The notes: generated from the sequence alone by a model not told the origin. A DNA stretch of 64,000 bases from Oscheius dolichura (GCA_932521035.1 OW051496.1:6262001-6326000), one strand, 5' to 3'; shown: positions 47,664 through 59,659, numbered from the stretch's first letter. Numbers and translations are program-made.

Positions 47664-48596
47664 ATGTCTTCCACGAAACAGATACAACTTCCAAGCAAAC
47701 TAAGTAAATGGCAAAAAATTTGGAAGGAAATTACTTGGGAACAGTATTACACAATTTATTGTGAGGAATATGTTCACAACAGAAACGCCGACTCCAAAGA
47801 GCGTTCAATGAGTAAAGAGCAAACACGGTTACATTTGGATGTCTTTCGGGAGAAATTCACTATTTTTGTTGCAAACGATACGTTTAGGGTGAAATTTGAA
47901 AAAGAACATTGGAGGTGGTGTTCACAACTGTCGTTTTTACAAAGCTTCATGGTTCTATCGATTTGTTTTCTTATATGAACAGCTTTTCAATCACATTTTG
48001 CTTTATAGGCCAAAAGCGTAGAAGAAAGCTCGATGGGAAAAGAGGTGGGCGAACATGATGTCGAAGTAATTTCGCCTTCATGCAGCAATAGATCGTCCGG
48101 CTCAGGTTTGTTTAGACATTTATGATAATAATATTGTTTTAGGTCACTCGAAGAAAAGCTACTTGACTTCAACACCAATAAAAAAGGATCCTTACGCTCA
48201 AAATGATGATGTCATAATAGTAAACTTATATATCTCTGTAATTTGTATATGATTGTTGATTTAGGTTGATTATATTCCATCACTTTCTGCCCAAAAACAT
48301 ATCAATGTCACCGAGCGTTATCTAAGCAGTTCAAAAAAGGAAATGTCTTTTGGAAGATTGTCTAACAAGAGCACAGTCGAACAATGTTTCAAGCTAAAGC
48401 GAGAATTAAAGAGGTGTTACAGACGAATGGTAAAATTTTTTCATAGTAGTAAACGGTCAATTTTTTTTATCGACAGCTTGTCGAACTGTTCATATTTCCA
48501 TTCGCTCAAATGAGGACGGATAGCCACGGGACCACATATTACAATGACCTGCCTCTGCTAGGTCACCACGCACCCGTACCATCTCTTCCTAATTGA
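47664..48596 (+). CDS. Unrecognised protein, possibly nuclear
   Basis: The frame starts MSSTKQIQLPSKLSKWQKIW and reads KEITWEQYYTIYCEEYVHNR, FREKFTIFVANDTFRVKFEK, then after short introns VGEHDVEVISPSCSNRSSGS, KKSYLTSTPIKKDPYAQNDD and VDYIPSLSAQKHINVTERYL, ending GHHAPVPSLPN. The N-terminal part is aromatic and helical, the middle Ser-rich and basic. Two or more Ser-Pro/Thr-Pro sites suggest cell-cycle kinase targets. I recognise no domain. It is divergent from FBP and followed 168 bp later by another gene on the same strand. Confidence 0.5.
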
Positions 48597-48763
48597 CCCC
48601 TCAAACCTAGAGGAGCGTCGATATTGATTGCATTTCTTGTACGCATACAATTAGTTTATTAGTATAAGCACATAAAGTTAGGGGCTGATATTGTTTGTTA
48701 GATATCGAGATTCTGTTTACAGAAATTATAATTTTTGAATTACAGACTTTTCGCGTAGAAGAG

Positions 48764-49407
48764 ATGATTCTGGACAATAGCAAATCTCAGGAGAATTCGG
48801 AAACCGAGTACAAATTGCGTCGAAGAAGCTCTAGTCGTTCCCGAAGAAGCAAGGTATAAATTTTCTCAATGGACTTTTTAATATATGCTCTCTGAAAGTT
48901 ATATATATAAGTAACACCATTGCAGGGTAATGCTTCTCCCGATCATACGACCCCTGTACGACGATCATCTCGTTTGCTAAAAGCGAAAAGCGATGGTTTG
49001 TAGTGATAAATATCACTGACGTTAGTTTCCAGGAAAAATGTTAATTGACGAGAACAATAATGGAATTAAGGAGGACGATAAACATGTTGAACAAACGGTA
49101 TATTTTTTTCAACGATTTTTTGAAATGTTATTTAGATGTCTTCATCATTCATTCATACACCACTGGATATTACTGTCCGAATGAAGCATTGGGTACGAAG
49201 TCATCCTTTCATTGATTTTACAGCTCCCTTCATTATTTTCGTAAGTAGTAATTTAGCGTACATTAGTATATTTAGGCGATTTTTGCTGTGCTGTTATTTT
49301 TCATTCTTAACCACTTTATCACCGAAGATATACGCTCAAATATGATCAACCATGTTCATATCTTTGGACGCCGTGCATTCAGCAAAATTCAGGCATTGAT
49401 GAAGTGA
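48764..49407 (+). CDS. Putative inner nuclear membrane-type protein
   Basis: Five exons give about 150 residues. MILDNSKSQENSETEYKLRR leads into the Arg-Ser block RRRSSSRSRRSK, then TTPVRRSSRLLKAK, and near the end a single span: PFIDFTAPFIIFAIFAVLLF. It ends SKIQALMK. A basic Ser-Arg nucleoplasmic-looking segment and one C-terminal-half membrane span recall inner nuclear membrane proteins such as LBR or LAP2, but there is no LEM or Tudor domain. An AATTACAG acceptor lies about 18 bp before the start codon. It could be a downstream operon gene of 47664-48596. Confidence 0.55.
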
Positions 49408-49619
49408 ATGTGTTTTTTTTAAAATTTCTGTATTATTTATATCTATGTCGCTTTTCTCTTGTAAATGTATGTTATCTTGTGAGTGTTGTTTATTTTTTTC
49501 TTAATAAATCTGTAAGTCGTACTCTATACGGAAGAATCCTTTGTAATTTTCGCCCGTACGCTGGCTGTTGTGATTCGCCGTGGCGCCGTAGTTGAGTCAC
49601 AACCGACCCCGCATTCCTC

Positions 49620-50008
49620 ATGCTGCTCTTCCCTGCACTTATCGTCTGTTTTGTACTGTTCTCCATGGCCTCGTCCCAATACTACATGCCTGGAGTCGGC
49701 CACCTGAAGAATGGCCTTCCTCCCACGTATCAGCCGGCGCCAGTGTCCAATTTCTGGTTCTCCTCGGGGTGTACCTTCGACGGTAGTCTCTCCTCTTACT
49801 CCCCGTACAATATAATTCGTTTCAGTCTGCTTCAATGAGAAGTGCTGCTCTTGGCTCGGGAGTAAGTCGTGTCCTCCTCCTCCCCCAAATGTCTCTTTCA
49901 GTCCCCGTCCTCCTCTGGGTCGGCGTCGCCTGCTTCGTGATCATCCTCTTCGCCGTTTTCCTCGTCTTCAAGATCGTTCAACTCCTGGGCCAAATGCGAG
50001 AGAAGTAA
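49620..50008 (+). CDS. Small type I membrane protein with a Cys cluster
   Basis: Three exons give 99 residues. The signal peptide is MLLFPALIVCFVLFSMASSQ. A short outer part is Tyr/Pro-rich (YYMPGVGHLKNGLPPTYQPA), followed by SSGCTFDVCFNEKCCSWLG with four cysteines, then one membrane span (VLLWVGVACFVIILFAVFLV) and a basic tail QLLGQMREK. The plan, signal peptide, Cys knot, span, short tail, is like a much reduced Shisa or cysteine-motif adaptor. I do not name a family. It faces the channel gene at 50024 with 16 bp between the stop codons, so the 3' UTRs overlap. Confidence 0.72.
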
Positions 50009-50023
50009 AAGAAGTAAATATAT

Positions 50024-51666
50024 TTATTGAGCTGTGCTTTTTGACCCGTCGCCTTCTCCCCGGTCCATACTTTGACACAATAAGAACAGGTATACTGTAG
50101 GCGTGGTGACCACGACCAGGAACGAGAACATGAGCAGATAGTCCATCCGCCGCGAGATCTAAACTTCCTGCTCGGCTCGGCTGCCCCGGACTGACCTCGC
50201 CCCACTGCTCGGACACCACGTGTCGGTGCAGGATACCAGCTCCTAGCTCGTGTTTATCCTCGGCTGCCGGCCTTTTCTCCTGGAGGAAGAGCACCCGACA
50301 CATCCACCGGGGTGGAGCCCGGTCATAGTGGAAGCCCTTGATGTGCACCCTCATGACGGTCGACGTCAGGACAGTAGCTATCGTGACCACGACCATGTTG
50401 AAGTGGAAGTAGACGACTGAAATGGCGGGGTGGAGGAGGGAGAGGGAGGGAGACTGACCTAGCAGGGGCACCTCTTCCGAGCTGTGAGGCACCTTCTCGG
50501 TGACCACGAGGGACAGCACCGCCATACTGAGGATGGACGTCACACCGAGAGTGAACCTCTCCTGGAAACGAGTCAACGGGGGAGGGGGCACCCACCTGTC
50601 TCTCGTGTTTGGTAGAGAAACGGGCAAAGAGACCGGAGATTGACAGCATGCAGATGATATACGTGGGGAGGACGAGGGAGAACAGGTAGTAGAAGGGCTT
50701 CCGACGGACCTCGACCACGAAGCGGGCCTTTAGAAGATCTATTATGAATGACTCAAATGGCCTACCGAGCTGACGGTCGTCGTCTCGTGGCTGTAGTGGT
50801 CCTCGGCCAGTCCCACGTTCTGAAATATCTCTGTTACAGCGATAACGAGCCCATTAATCGAGAGATGAACGGCCGGCCCCTCGTCAACGAACCAACAGCT
50901 CCCACTCCTCGTTGGTCGAGTAGTGCTCTGACTCGTGTTTGTGCGACGCCTTCAGCAGCAGCTTGTCTTCCGGGTACTCCCACGACGCCACCCTCAACTC
51001 ACAGCGCTGGTCGTCGAAGGGGAACCGGCCGACACCTGGAGACAGTCGAGAATATCAAGGGGGAGGGCATACTGATGTGGCACATGACGGAGTAGATGGC
51101 CGGGAATGAGTAGACGACCTTCCCCGAGTAGTACACTTTGATTGGTGCCCGCACCGACTTGAGCAGTTCGTCGTGGCCCAGCCTGAAGTCTTTTCGGACG
51201 AGAAAATAGAGGACTGACATGTTGAAGACGATGATGTCTGGAAGCCAGAGGGATTCCTCCGGCAGCCAGGTGACATTGAGCCCGGAGAAGGCCGACGGGT
51301 CCCAGCTCAGCGTGGAGTCTGTCCATTCCTGGAGGAGGGATCAGGGGGCGTTAGTTAAGGGAATACCTCCACTATGTAGACGAGGACCCTCATGTGCTGT
51401 TGGAGTTCGTCGACGTGGATGATGTTGACCAGCTCCATATCATATTTCACAACCACGATCCCGTCCGGAGGAGCATTTCTGAATCTGGGATAGGGGACGA
51501 CAGGGCAACGGGATACTTGTCGTGTTGGGCGAGGAGGTGCCGCGTCAGCCGGCTGGATGGCCCTGAAAACGGTCTCAGTCGAAGGAAGGCGGACAGACTA
51601 ACCCTGGTATGAGAGGGAGTATTCCACGAAGAGGAGCAGATAGAAAAGGGTCATGATCTCCCCCAT
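50024..51666 (-). CDS. Cys-loop ligand-gated ion channel subunit (nicotinic type)
   Basis: The start gives the signal peptide MGEIMTLFYLLLFVEYSLSY. The ligand domain includes WTDSTLSWDPSAFSGLNVTW, LPEESLWLPDIIVFNMSVL and a Cys loop of exactly 13 residues between the two Cys, C-HISVGRFPFDDQR-C. M1 is FYYLFSLVLPTYIICMLSI. M2 reads RFTLGVTSILSMAVLSLVVT, preceded by Glu, as in cation channels, and M3 and M4 follow (VVYFHFNMVVVTIATVLTS and MDYLLMFSFLVVVTTPTVYL). No vicinal Cys pair is seen in loop C, so it is a non-alpha or a divergent LGC subunit. Channels of this family open to acetylcholine or amines. About nine exons; the gene overlaps the 3' UTR of the small protein at 49620. Confidence 0.88.
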
Positions 51667-52200
51667 TGTGGGCTCTGAAACGGCGCGCCTGAAGAGATTG
51701 CATCGAATCGCGGAAATTTGGTTTTGGGTCTTTAGGGGAGATGTTTTCAGAAGCAAATGAAGGGGATAAAAGGCAAACTGACAAAGGGACAAGGGGTAAT
51801 TGGGGGCAGCTGATTCAATTGGGGGCCAGGGCGAGAAACACTGCAGCGAAGAGAATGAAAGCCGTAAACGCGTCACCTGGCCAATGTTTTTTTTCAATTT
51901 GTAACACCTCGGAAGGGTAACTTATTCACCGGGTGGAGGGGCATCGGTTTCGGGGCACAAAGGATGAAGCACTCAGCTGAGATTAATGTGGGCCCATTTA
52001 GACTCTCGGCCCTCCCCTCGGCGCCCCGCCAGATGTCTCTGTCTCCGATCTCGGGGGACTCCTTCACCTCTTCTCGCCGATTAATCCTCCCCTGCAAAAT
52101 AAGTGCTTGGTAACATCATGACGGACACCACTGACAAGGAACTGACTGACAGTCCGTTTTATCAGCGCCGGGCAGAGACTCCTCTTCAATCTGCCCGGCC
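51667..52200. other. Divergent promoter region
   Basis: This interval separates the channel start (minus) and the serine-protease homolog start (plus). No gene seen. Confidence 0.45.
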
Positions 52201-53210
52201 ATGCGTCCCCTCCTCGCCCTGCTCCTTTTCCTCCCCTTCATCCACTGTATGAGTGGCGGGGAGGCCGTCGACTGGAATGAGAGGGCCTACATGGTCAAGG
52301 TGGTCTCGACCATCGATGAGGACACGCACTACGGCTGCACCGGTGTCCGACTGACCTCTAGCCTCGTGCTCACCTCGTCCAAGTGTTTCCAGGGAGTCAA
52401 GGAAGAGTGAGTCGTCCGCCAGACAAAGCACCGGCTTCAGAGATGCCCAGGCTATTGTCATCTCCATCCGGGCGAACGGAACGAAGACCTGGAAGCGACA
52501 GGCCACCGATGTTAAGATTTCCGATGACTACGCCCTCGTGACTATCACTCCCCGGAAATACGAAACGGTAGGAGGGGGCTGTAGCTGGAGATGGCCGTTG
52601 TAGGCATGTCTCTCTGCCCCCGAGCTACCCGGAGTGGAGAAGCTGCCCCTCGTCAACGAGCTCCTCAAGGGTATGTGGCAGGTGCCCGACACGAAGGCTC
52701 TCCTCGACCTAAAGTGCCGAATCATCGGATTCGAGACAGCACACGGTGAGGCCGACCACAATAGGGAATTCCTTTTATCAGTTGACAACTACACCACCGC
52801 CAATCAGCTGCTCCAGACCCCGGTCAACCTAGAACAGGACTTTGAGATGATCGTCGCCGAGGTAGACAAGGGCAAGGGGCCCTGCTACGTAGGTTTTGGA
52901 TATATCTGGGGCACAAGTTCTTCAGGACGACTACGGAATACCCCTAGAATGCGAATTGGAATCCGGCCAATGGACTCTGGTGGGCATGGTTCAGGCCCTG
53001 ACCCGCGAGGCCCCCGAGGACGACGAGGATCCCGCCGACTTCTGTGACCAGATCAATGTTCGTCCTCCTCCTCTGGATTCAAATAACCTCTTCCAGGGTA
53101 TGAAGTTCTCGCTGTTCAACGACGACCAGGTCAACACCCTTCTCGGGCCATCCATCGACAAGATCCTCGCCGTGCAGAAGGAGTGCTTCTCGAAGAAAAC
53201 CGACGAATAA
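52201..53210 (+). CDS. Secreted trypsin-fold protein without catalytic residues
   Basis: The start gives the signal peptide MRPLLALLLFLPFIHCMSGG. It has the chymotrypsin fold order: YMVKVVSTIDEDTHYGCTGV then RLTSSLVLTSSKCFQ, in place of the TAAHC block, so the catalytic His is Lys. Later, SDDYALVTI keeps the Asp region, and QDDYGIPLECELESGQWTLV takes the place of GDSGGPL, so Ser is Tyr. Two of three catalytic residues are gone. Cys of the fold remain. The protein ends VQKECFSKKTDE. About five exons. Such pseudoproteases act as cofactors or decoys, in insects in clotting and immune cascades; here the role is unknown. Confidence 0.78.
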
Positions 53211-53301
53211 ATAATTTATATATAAAACTCTATAACAATTTAACGTGAATACCCGTAAAAAAGAAAACGACTAGGCTCATTTCCCCGTGTCTTCCCCGTA
53301 A

Positions 53302-56300
53302 TCAAGAGGCAATCAATGTAATGAATTTAAACGGTTCCACATGAACCTCCACCTGGTCCACGGTCTTCAGCGCTCCTATTTTTTCCGTCCCCGAAAGGTT
53401 TGTCTCTTGTACAGATGAGATCTTCATAGCTTTTAAGAGGGACCGGACAACAGCCTGGAAGGGGTTGTTGACAGCCAGAGGGAGATCCTCCCTACCGTGA
53501 TGTCGCTCCCACAGCCGGGGACTGCTTCTCCTCCCCGGGAGATACCATGCCGGAAGAGGATGAGCATCTTCTTGTTGTTTTCAACGTGCCGGACCGTTAG
53601 TAGCTGGTAGTCGCAGGGCAGGGCAGGGAGACTCTCACCCGAGGGGACGGGCTGCTTCGAACTGACCGCTACTACGGGAGGATAGAGGACGTTCTGGACT
53701 GAGAGATGCCCCGCCGGGGTGTGGGCCGAGTAATGCTCCGTATCGTCTTTCTCAAATGGTCTAGTTAATCAAAGAGACCCCGTTACGTACCTGTGTACTT
53801 TTCTCGAAGAGGAGTGAGAACTGCATGTCGACTGGGAGCATGTCCGTGGGGATGGCGTCCGCCGAGCTGCCGAGCCCCTTGCCGTCGTCCTGGTTCAGTA
53901 TCCTGTCCAACATGATCTCCACCCCTTTGTCGATCTGCTTCATCCCATGCTCCACGTTCGAACTGATCGTCAGTCTCGCCTTCTCACTCTGGACGACGGC
54001 TGCAGACGGCATCGGGTAGTAGTTAGCCGACACGTCCAAGTTCCTGTAGCTCTCTCTTCGAAGCAGCTGAACCGCTCCAATGTATGCCGGTCCCTCTCCG
54101 TCCTACCTGCATCCCCACACTGTCTCCGAATAGTTTCTGCCCTTCCATGTCTGTTTCTATCCTCATGGCCACTTCCGTGTTCCTTTCCCCCTGGATATTT
54201 ATACGGAAGTGCACCTCCAGCTGCTCTCCCAATGGGCCGTCCAATTCCTTCGCCGTTATCCTCTGATAGATGTTGCCGAGGAAGAGATGGGCCGACTGCT
54301 GTACTGATCCCTTTACCAGCATCTTCGGGACCCATGCGGGGGCATAGGACTGGAAACGGAACTAAGAAAGGAAGAGGGGATCGCACCTGAGGATCACCCC
54401 GAGCTCGCATCAAATAGGCGCCTCCAGCCGAATTTTTGTAGGCTACGATGGCCATACTTGCCTGATGACTTCCCACGGAGCCGGTCTTGATACTCTGGAT
54501 ATAGTAACTTATTTAGGAATAGCCCCAGGAACCTACCGTAAGAAGCCCAGTGCTCGGATTGTGGGTTGTGACCAGCCGAGAAGTGGCCAACTGGAAGCTT
54601 TCCGGGCCGACTACGGACAACTTGAAAATACTGAAAATATTTCGGGCTATGGTTTAAAAAAACAGAATTACGAGGGAAGAGTGCTCTTCATCTTTTCGAG
54701 GTCCTGTTCCAGTACGTGGATCTCGGCCAATTTGGTCGGCCCGTCGCCTTCTTTCAGTTCAAACGAGGTCACTCCCAAGGGACGAAGCTTTACTGGGAAG
54801 GTGAGCTGGAACTGGGCTTAGAAGCAGGCAAAGGAAATGATACTCACCAGGTAATTATCCTGAGCCACGTCTCCTTTGTAAATAAAAGGTTCAATCTGGG
54901 CAGGGACGGCATTCCCGTTGCTGGACACCTGCAGACGGGAAGAATTGACGCGGACGGAAATCGTGTCGGAAAGAGAATAGGGCAGGGGATTGTAGACGGA
55001 GATGTATCTGAAGGGCATACATTGGATGGGATAGCAGTAGACATACACAGCCTGTCCATCGATTATCAGCTGGTGTTTCGTCTGAGTCTCGTTGAACAGG
55101 GCCGCCGAGTGGGTCACCGCGGTCTCTGCTTTCAACGAACTCGTCAGGGCAACCTGTAGCACCTTGTTGGCCTTCATCTGCGCCTCGTAAAGCAGTTTGG
55201 AGTAGTCCTTCATCACGTGGATCTTACTGGTTCCTAAACGAGTTACTTGGTAGAAAGAATAGGAGGCGAGGATACCCGTGATAGCGTCGTGGTGCTGGAA
55301 GAGGGAGAGAGTCCTTCGGGCAGACTCCAGCTCTTTCACCGATTCGGCATTTGTCGGGTTCATGGCAGAAGCAATGTCGGCCGAACGGATCAAAGACTAT
55401 GAAAGACTGTACAACGGAGAGACCCTAACTCACATGGAGCAGCCGTCCCTGCCGCTTGTAGAAAGGCCTTGTGGTGTAGTAGCCAGTCCACAAGTCGCCT
55501 AGGGCACACCTGAGGAGGGGAATCATCCGGCGACGAGGGCAGACCTACTTGTATGGGAAGAAGTCTCCTGTGAGCACTGCCGGCTGGGTCGTGTTCTTGG
55601 CGTACCACTTCTCCATCTCGGTGAAGTAGTCGTTGAATGTCCCGAATCTGATCTCCACCTCGGATCCCTTGTTGATTTCTTCGAAGAGTGGCAAGAAATT
55701 GTCATGGTGTTGATGCCACTCCTCGATCATTTCGAAGCGGAAGTCATCGCCGTGCATCTGGAGAAGCACCGGCGCCTCGTACATGCTGGCCATGGTCTTC
55801 AACTGGCCGACCAATGTCGCAGCTCTGAAAGAACGGGTTACGTTCCTAGGGGAGATGCTTACTTTTTCTTAACATTAGAGCTGGTGATAGGTTCTGGCTT
55901 GGGTCCGGGACATGCCCAGTGGGTCATTCTTTTGAAGTCGAATTCACAACAGGCGCCGGGGTTGGGCCCACAAGAGTTCAAGATGTCGTAGTGGGTGTAG
56001 GGGAGGACGTGGGTCAGGACATCGTCGTCCCCCTTATCGTCTGAGATTCTGTTATAAGTGGCAAATAGAAGACAGCCTACCGAAATACTGTCTCCACTGG
56101 AAGGGGATCGCCTTGTTCGCCTGGAGATAGCCCTTGATGCCGTGGTGGATCCGGTTGATGACGTTCCTCTTCATGCCAGTCTGCCGGAAGAGATAGGGCA
56201 CCGAGTTGCTGTACCCGAAGGGGTCGTTCGTCCAGATGGTGCTCGCCCTTATTCCGAACTCCTTCAAAAGGAACTGGTGTCCCTCGACGATGTTGTCCAC

Positions 56301-57373
56301 GGAGACGGGGAAATACGCATTGGCCTCGTCCGTCATCACCCAGGAACCAGAGGCCAACTCGAACTGGCCTTCTGTCACCATTCTGAATCCTCTCCTTCTT
56401 CACCATGCCCTCCACCTGAACCCACTTTTTGACGTCTGCCTTGACCGTCTCGTTCTTCTGTTTCCACCACCTCTCAAAGAACACAAATTCGGCCCACATG
56501 AACCTCATGGCGGGGTTCTCCTTCATGAACTTGTGCATGTTGTCCAGGATCTTGTCCGTGTCTGACGAGTACGCGTCGAATGTCTTCAGCCATCCTGATT
56601 ATTTGATTAGTTTCAGAAGGGGATGAGAGTCACCTGGGTCAACATGAGTGAAGGGGAGGATGAAGACCTTCAATTTCTCTGTCGAGGCTTTTCTAGGAGA
56701 GGACCCTGTGGGACGGCCGCCTTGATTAGCGATCACCTGCTTGTAGATATCGGCGGTCTAAAGCGGATAATGAAGAAGAACGAAGGCCAAAATACGTCGA
56801 ACTCTCCGAGGAACTCCTTTAATGGTGGATATCCGCCACTCGGAGCCTGTTGCTGTTGGGCAGCTTGTGAAGGAGCATCATTGAATAACTGAAATATAAT
56901 AATTCCATTTTCTCCAGTAGACTCAAGCTTTTTAAAAAAATTAGAGTCAATTCTATCCCATTACCACGGTTTGAGGAAAGTCTGAATAGCGTAAAGAGCA
57001 TTCTAGAAAAAAGGAAATGAGGGGACAGAAGGGGCCGTGCTAATCAGAGATTAGAAAAGAGGAAAGGTTAGAAAAGCACCGTTGTCGTCTTCTTGGGCGG
57101 CTCCTCCGCGGGTGCCTCCTCCTTCTGCTCGTCCTTGATGGCTTGACCTCCGTCTTCTTCTTTCTTCGGCACGTACTTTTCCGTTGCTTCGGGGTTTTCC
57201 ACGGGCGGCTCCAAACGTTCCACGCGTTCGTCTGGTTGGAGGGCCAAGGGGCCGCCAGATACCTGTTGGGAATTGTAGAAGGCCAAGCTGGCGGTGAAGG
57301 TGATGGCCACCACGAAGATCAATACGACCCGAAGTTTTCGTTTCACATGGCCAAGATAGCGGCCAAAGGCCAT
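53302..57373 (-). CDS. MAN2A: Golgi alpha-mannosidase II-like enzyme (GH38)
   Basis: The start MAFGRYLGHVKRKLRVVLIF has a short cytoplasmic tail and a membrane span (VVLIFVVAITFTASLAFY), then a Pro/Glu stem, the type II Golgi layout. The catalytic part begins VFILPFTHVDPGWLKTFDAY (zinc His and Asp), has MRFMWAEFVFFERWWKQKNE, ELASGSWVMTDEANAYFPVS and the nucleophile site STIWTNDPFGYSNSVPYLFR. Later come SVKELESARRTLSLFQHHDA and ITG, typical of GH38. It ends VEVHVEPFKFITLIAS. The enzyme removes two mannoses from GlcNAcMan5GlcNAc2 in N-glycan maturation. About twenty short exons; many minor junctions are inferred. Confidence 0.9.
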
Positions 57374-59146
57374 CGGACCCTGAATGAAACGAGATATTTG
57401 AGTCGAAGGCAGAGATTAACGAAGCAAAGGAGACGAGGAAATGATTATTCTGGAGAGGGGGAGATGGCAATAGGCAGATAGAGGCTGGTTAAAAATAAAA
57501 GAAAGTGAGGAAGCAGGGCAATATCCTCGAAAACGGAACAAGTAAGGCGTAACTGTCGCGACAGGTGTATCGACTTGCTCATAGCATGTGACCGAACGAG
57601 GGAAATTTTTAAAAAGCTCGGCCCCTTAAAAATAATCAGGGATAGCCCTTGCGAGGGCCATCCGCCTCTCGAAGAACGACGGCTATGTATACAACGCGGA
57701 CGATGTTTTGGCGGAGAGGGAGGAATCAGAGAGGGGAACACTCCGGGAAAGGAGACGATCACCGGACAAGCAGATGGTGGCAAAAAAAGGAGAAATATGA
57801 GAGGGAAGGTATTCCAGGTGAAGAGGATCACGGTTTTTTGTCGGTCAAATTAGGCGTCGCCAGTTGTGGCCGCGCAGAACAAACAGCGAGCAATGGCTGC
57901 ACAAACAGACACTATAATCAGATGAATAGAAGTTTCCCATAGCCGACACCTGGCCGAGGAGGACGGATACTGATACTACAGGGAGGGAGCACTTTCTCTT
58001 ATCTTCTTAGACTACTTGAGACCATTTGGAATGAATAGAGAAGAGAGAACATTATCTGAAAGGATGATTCGAGAAAATACAAAAGACTAAAGAAGGGGTA
58101 TGGGGGGAGGAAAATGGTGGAGGAATTAACGGCGGAAATTGGAGGGGGGCAATGGGCCTGATCTACCCGATTTTTAATGGTGATGGCTGCCGGTAGAGGC
58201 GAGAGAGAGGGGCGAGTAATCCGATCAAACAATCGACACCCGTAGCTGGAGGAGGAGGAGGAGGAGGGGGGCAGGGAAGACCAGGTGGCTCGTTTTTGGA
58301 AATGCTCGAGGCACATCTGCACTCGATCGATAGTTGCTTCGTATACAAAAGGCTGATAAGCACTTGAAGCAGCCTGGGGCCAACTCCCGGAGGACGTCGT
58401 TCGTTTGAGCTGTTAGCGGCGTCAACTGTGACGGAACAGGGAAGCCCCCTTGGGGGAGGAGGGGTTCCGTTTCAATATGTCACTCGAATTGGAACATTTC
58501 CGAAGGAAGAGGGGCGTTTGTGATAGCAGCAGCAGTAAAAGGCGAAAGAGGTGAATCAGTCACACGGTGAACACTGTACACACGTCGGCTGCCAGTTTCA
58601 TTTCGCTATCAACGCCAAATATGGGAAAACAGACGAGGAGGATCCCTCGGTATTGGCCTACGGTCGTCTGTATCAACACGAGGACACAATCAATGCAGAT
58701 TCCCATCAAACCGGACCTTACAGGAAGCGAGAGTTTTTTGGAAGAAAGGGAGTGTTGATTGAAGAAGAGAGAACAGTCTGCCTGCAAAGGGACGGGCTAT
58801 AGCCGGAGAAGACACGTAGCCGTGGGAAGCAGACGGGGAAGAGGAAGACAGTCAAGCGGGTCAGGTGGCGACTGGAGGTATCTATGGCTACGAGATGAAT
58901 GCCCGCAGGAGGGAATAATTGGAAGGATGGCAACCGGTCGAATGTCTAATGGCCTCGAGGATGATATTCCTCTCTTCTCGAGGGCTTGCCCTATTTCGTC
59001 GAGGACGACTCCTTGTTTCCCCTGACTAATCTCTGCTAATCCCTCCTCACCTGTGGCCGTCCCTTTACCTCCAATTACCCGCCTCTCTTCTAATTAACAT
59101 AATACCTCTCTGACCTCTTGTGCAACCGCCCCATATTGTGTCAGAG
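57374..59146. other. Spacer, no secure gene
   Basis: The spacer contains scattered open frames on both strands, a GGAGGAGGAGG run near 58250 and no recognised motif. It must hold the promoters of the mannosidase (minus) and the HMG-box gene (plus). Confidence 0.45.
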
Positions 59147-59626
59147 ATGTCCTTCCCCGAGTTCGACGTCTATCGCACAGAGCTCTGTGGATTGGCCACC
59201 GACGACTGGACCGAGCTCCAGCCCACTTTCACTTTCGCCTCTCTTCCCTCTGTCTCCCGTGAAAAGGAGCGTCTGCCGAGTGAGAAGTCCAGGTACCGTC
59301 TTCCCCCGAGCTGAGACCTCTTCCCCTTTAGACAGGGCTCTGCGTATTCCATTTATTTCAAAGAATACCTCCCCAAAGTCAAACTACAGTATCCATCTGG
59401 CACCTTCGGTCTCTACTCTCGTCTAGTGGCTGCCAAATGGGAGTCCCTCTCGCAGCAGACCAAATCCGTGAGTCTCCCCGTCGAAAGATTCGACGATGTT
59501 CAGGTCTATCAACAAAAAGCCCAACATCGGCGCAAGGAGTTGATTCGTTCGGCTGCGGTTGAGGCCGCGAAGAAAATTGCCCTCCGCGAGCCTCTTAAAC
59601 CCATAAACAACAGCAATAAATTGTGA
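59147..59626 (+). CDS. Small HMG-box protein
   Basis: Three exons, after removing introns of 39 and 36 nt, give about 135 residues. It starts MSFPEFDVYRTELCGLATDD. The HMG box runs from SAYSIYFKEYLPKVKLQYPS through SRLVAAKWESLSQQTKS to VYQQKAQHRRKELIRS, with the W-x-x-L-S-x-x-x-K-x-x-Y-x-x-x-A core. The 36-nt intron (59469-59504) is a multiple of three without stop; splicing it out brings K and Y into the right spacing. The tail is basic (AAKKIALREPLKP). It is probably a chromatin or mitochondrial DNA-bending protein. A TGTGTCAG acceptor lies 2 nt before the start. Confidence 0.75.
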
Positions 59627-59659
59627 TAAATCTCTTTTCCATATATACAGCCACATCTC

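Noticed and set aside
47541-47705. Frame MQNRLREIRRNDIEVVGYFS before the unknown gene at 47664
   Set aside because: It is in a different frame from the better supported gene and no intron of acceptable size joins them.
52186-52506. Minus-strand 106-codon frame over the protease homolog
   Set aside because: Antisense shadow of a well-supported coding exon.
58240-58270. GGAGGAGGAGG run as a tandem repeat locus
   Set aside because: Too short and imperfect to call beyond simple sequence.
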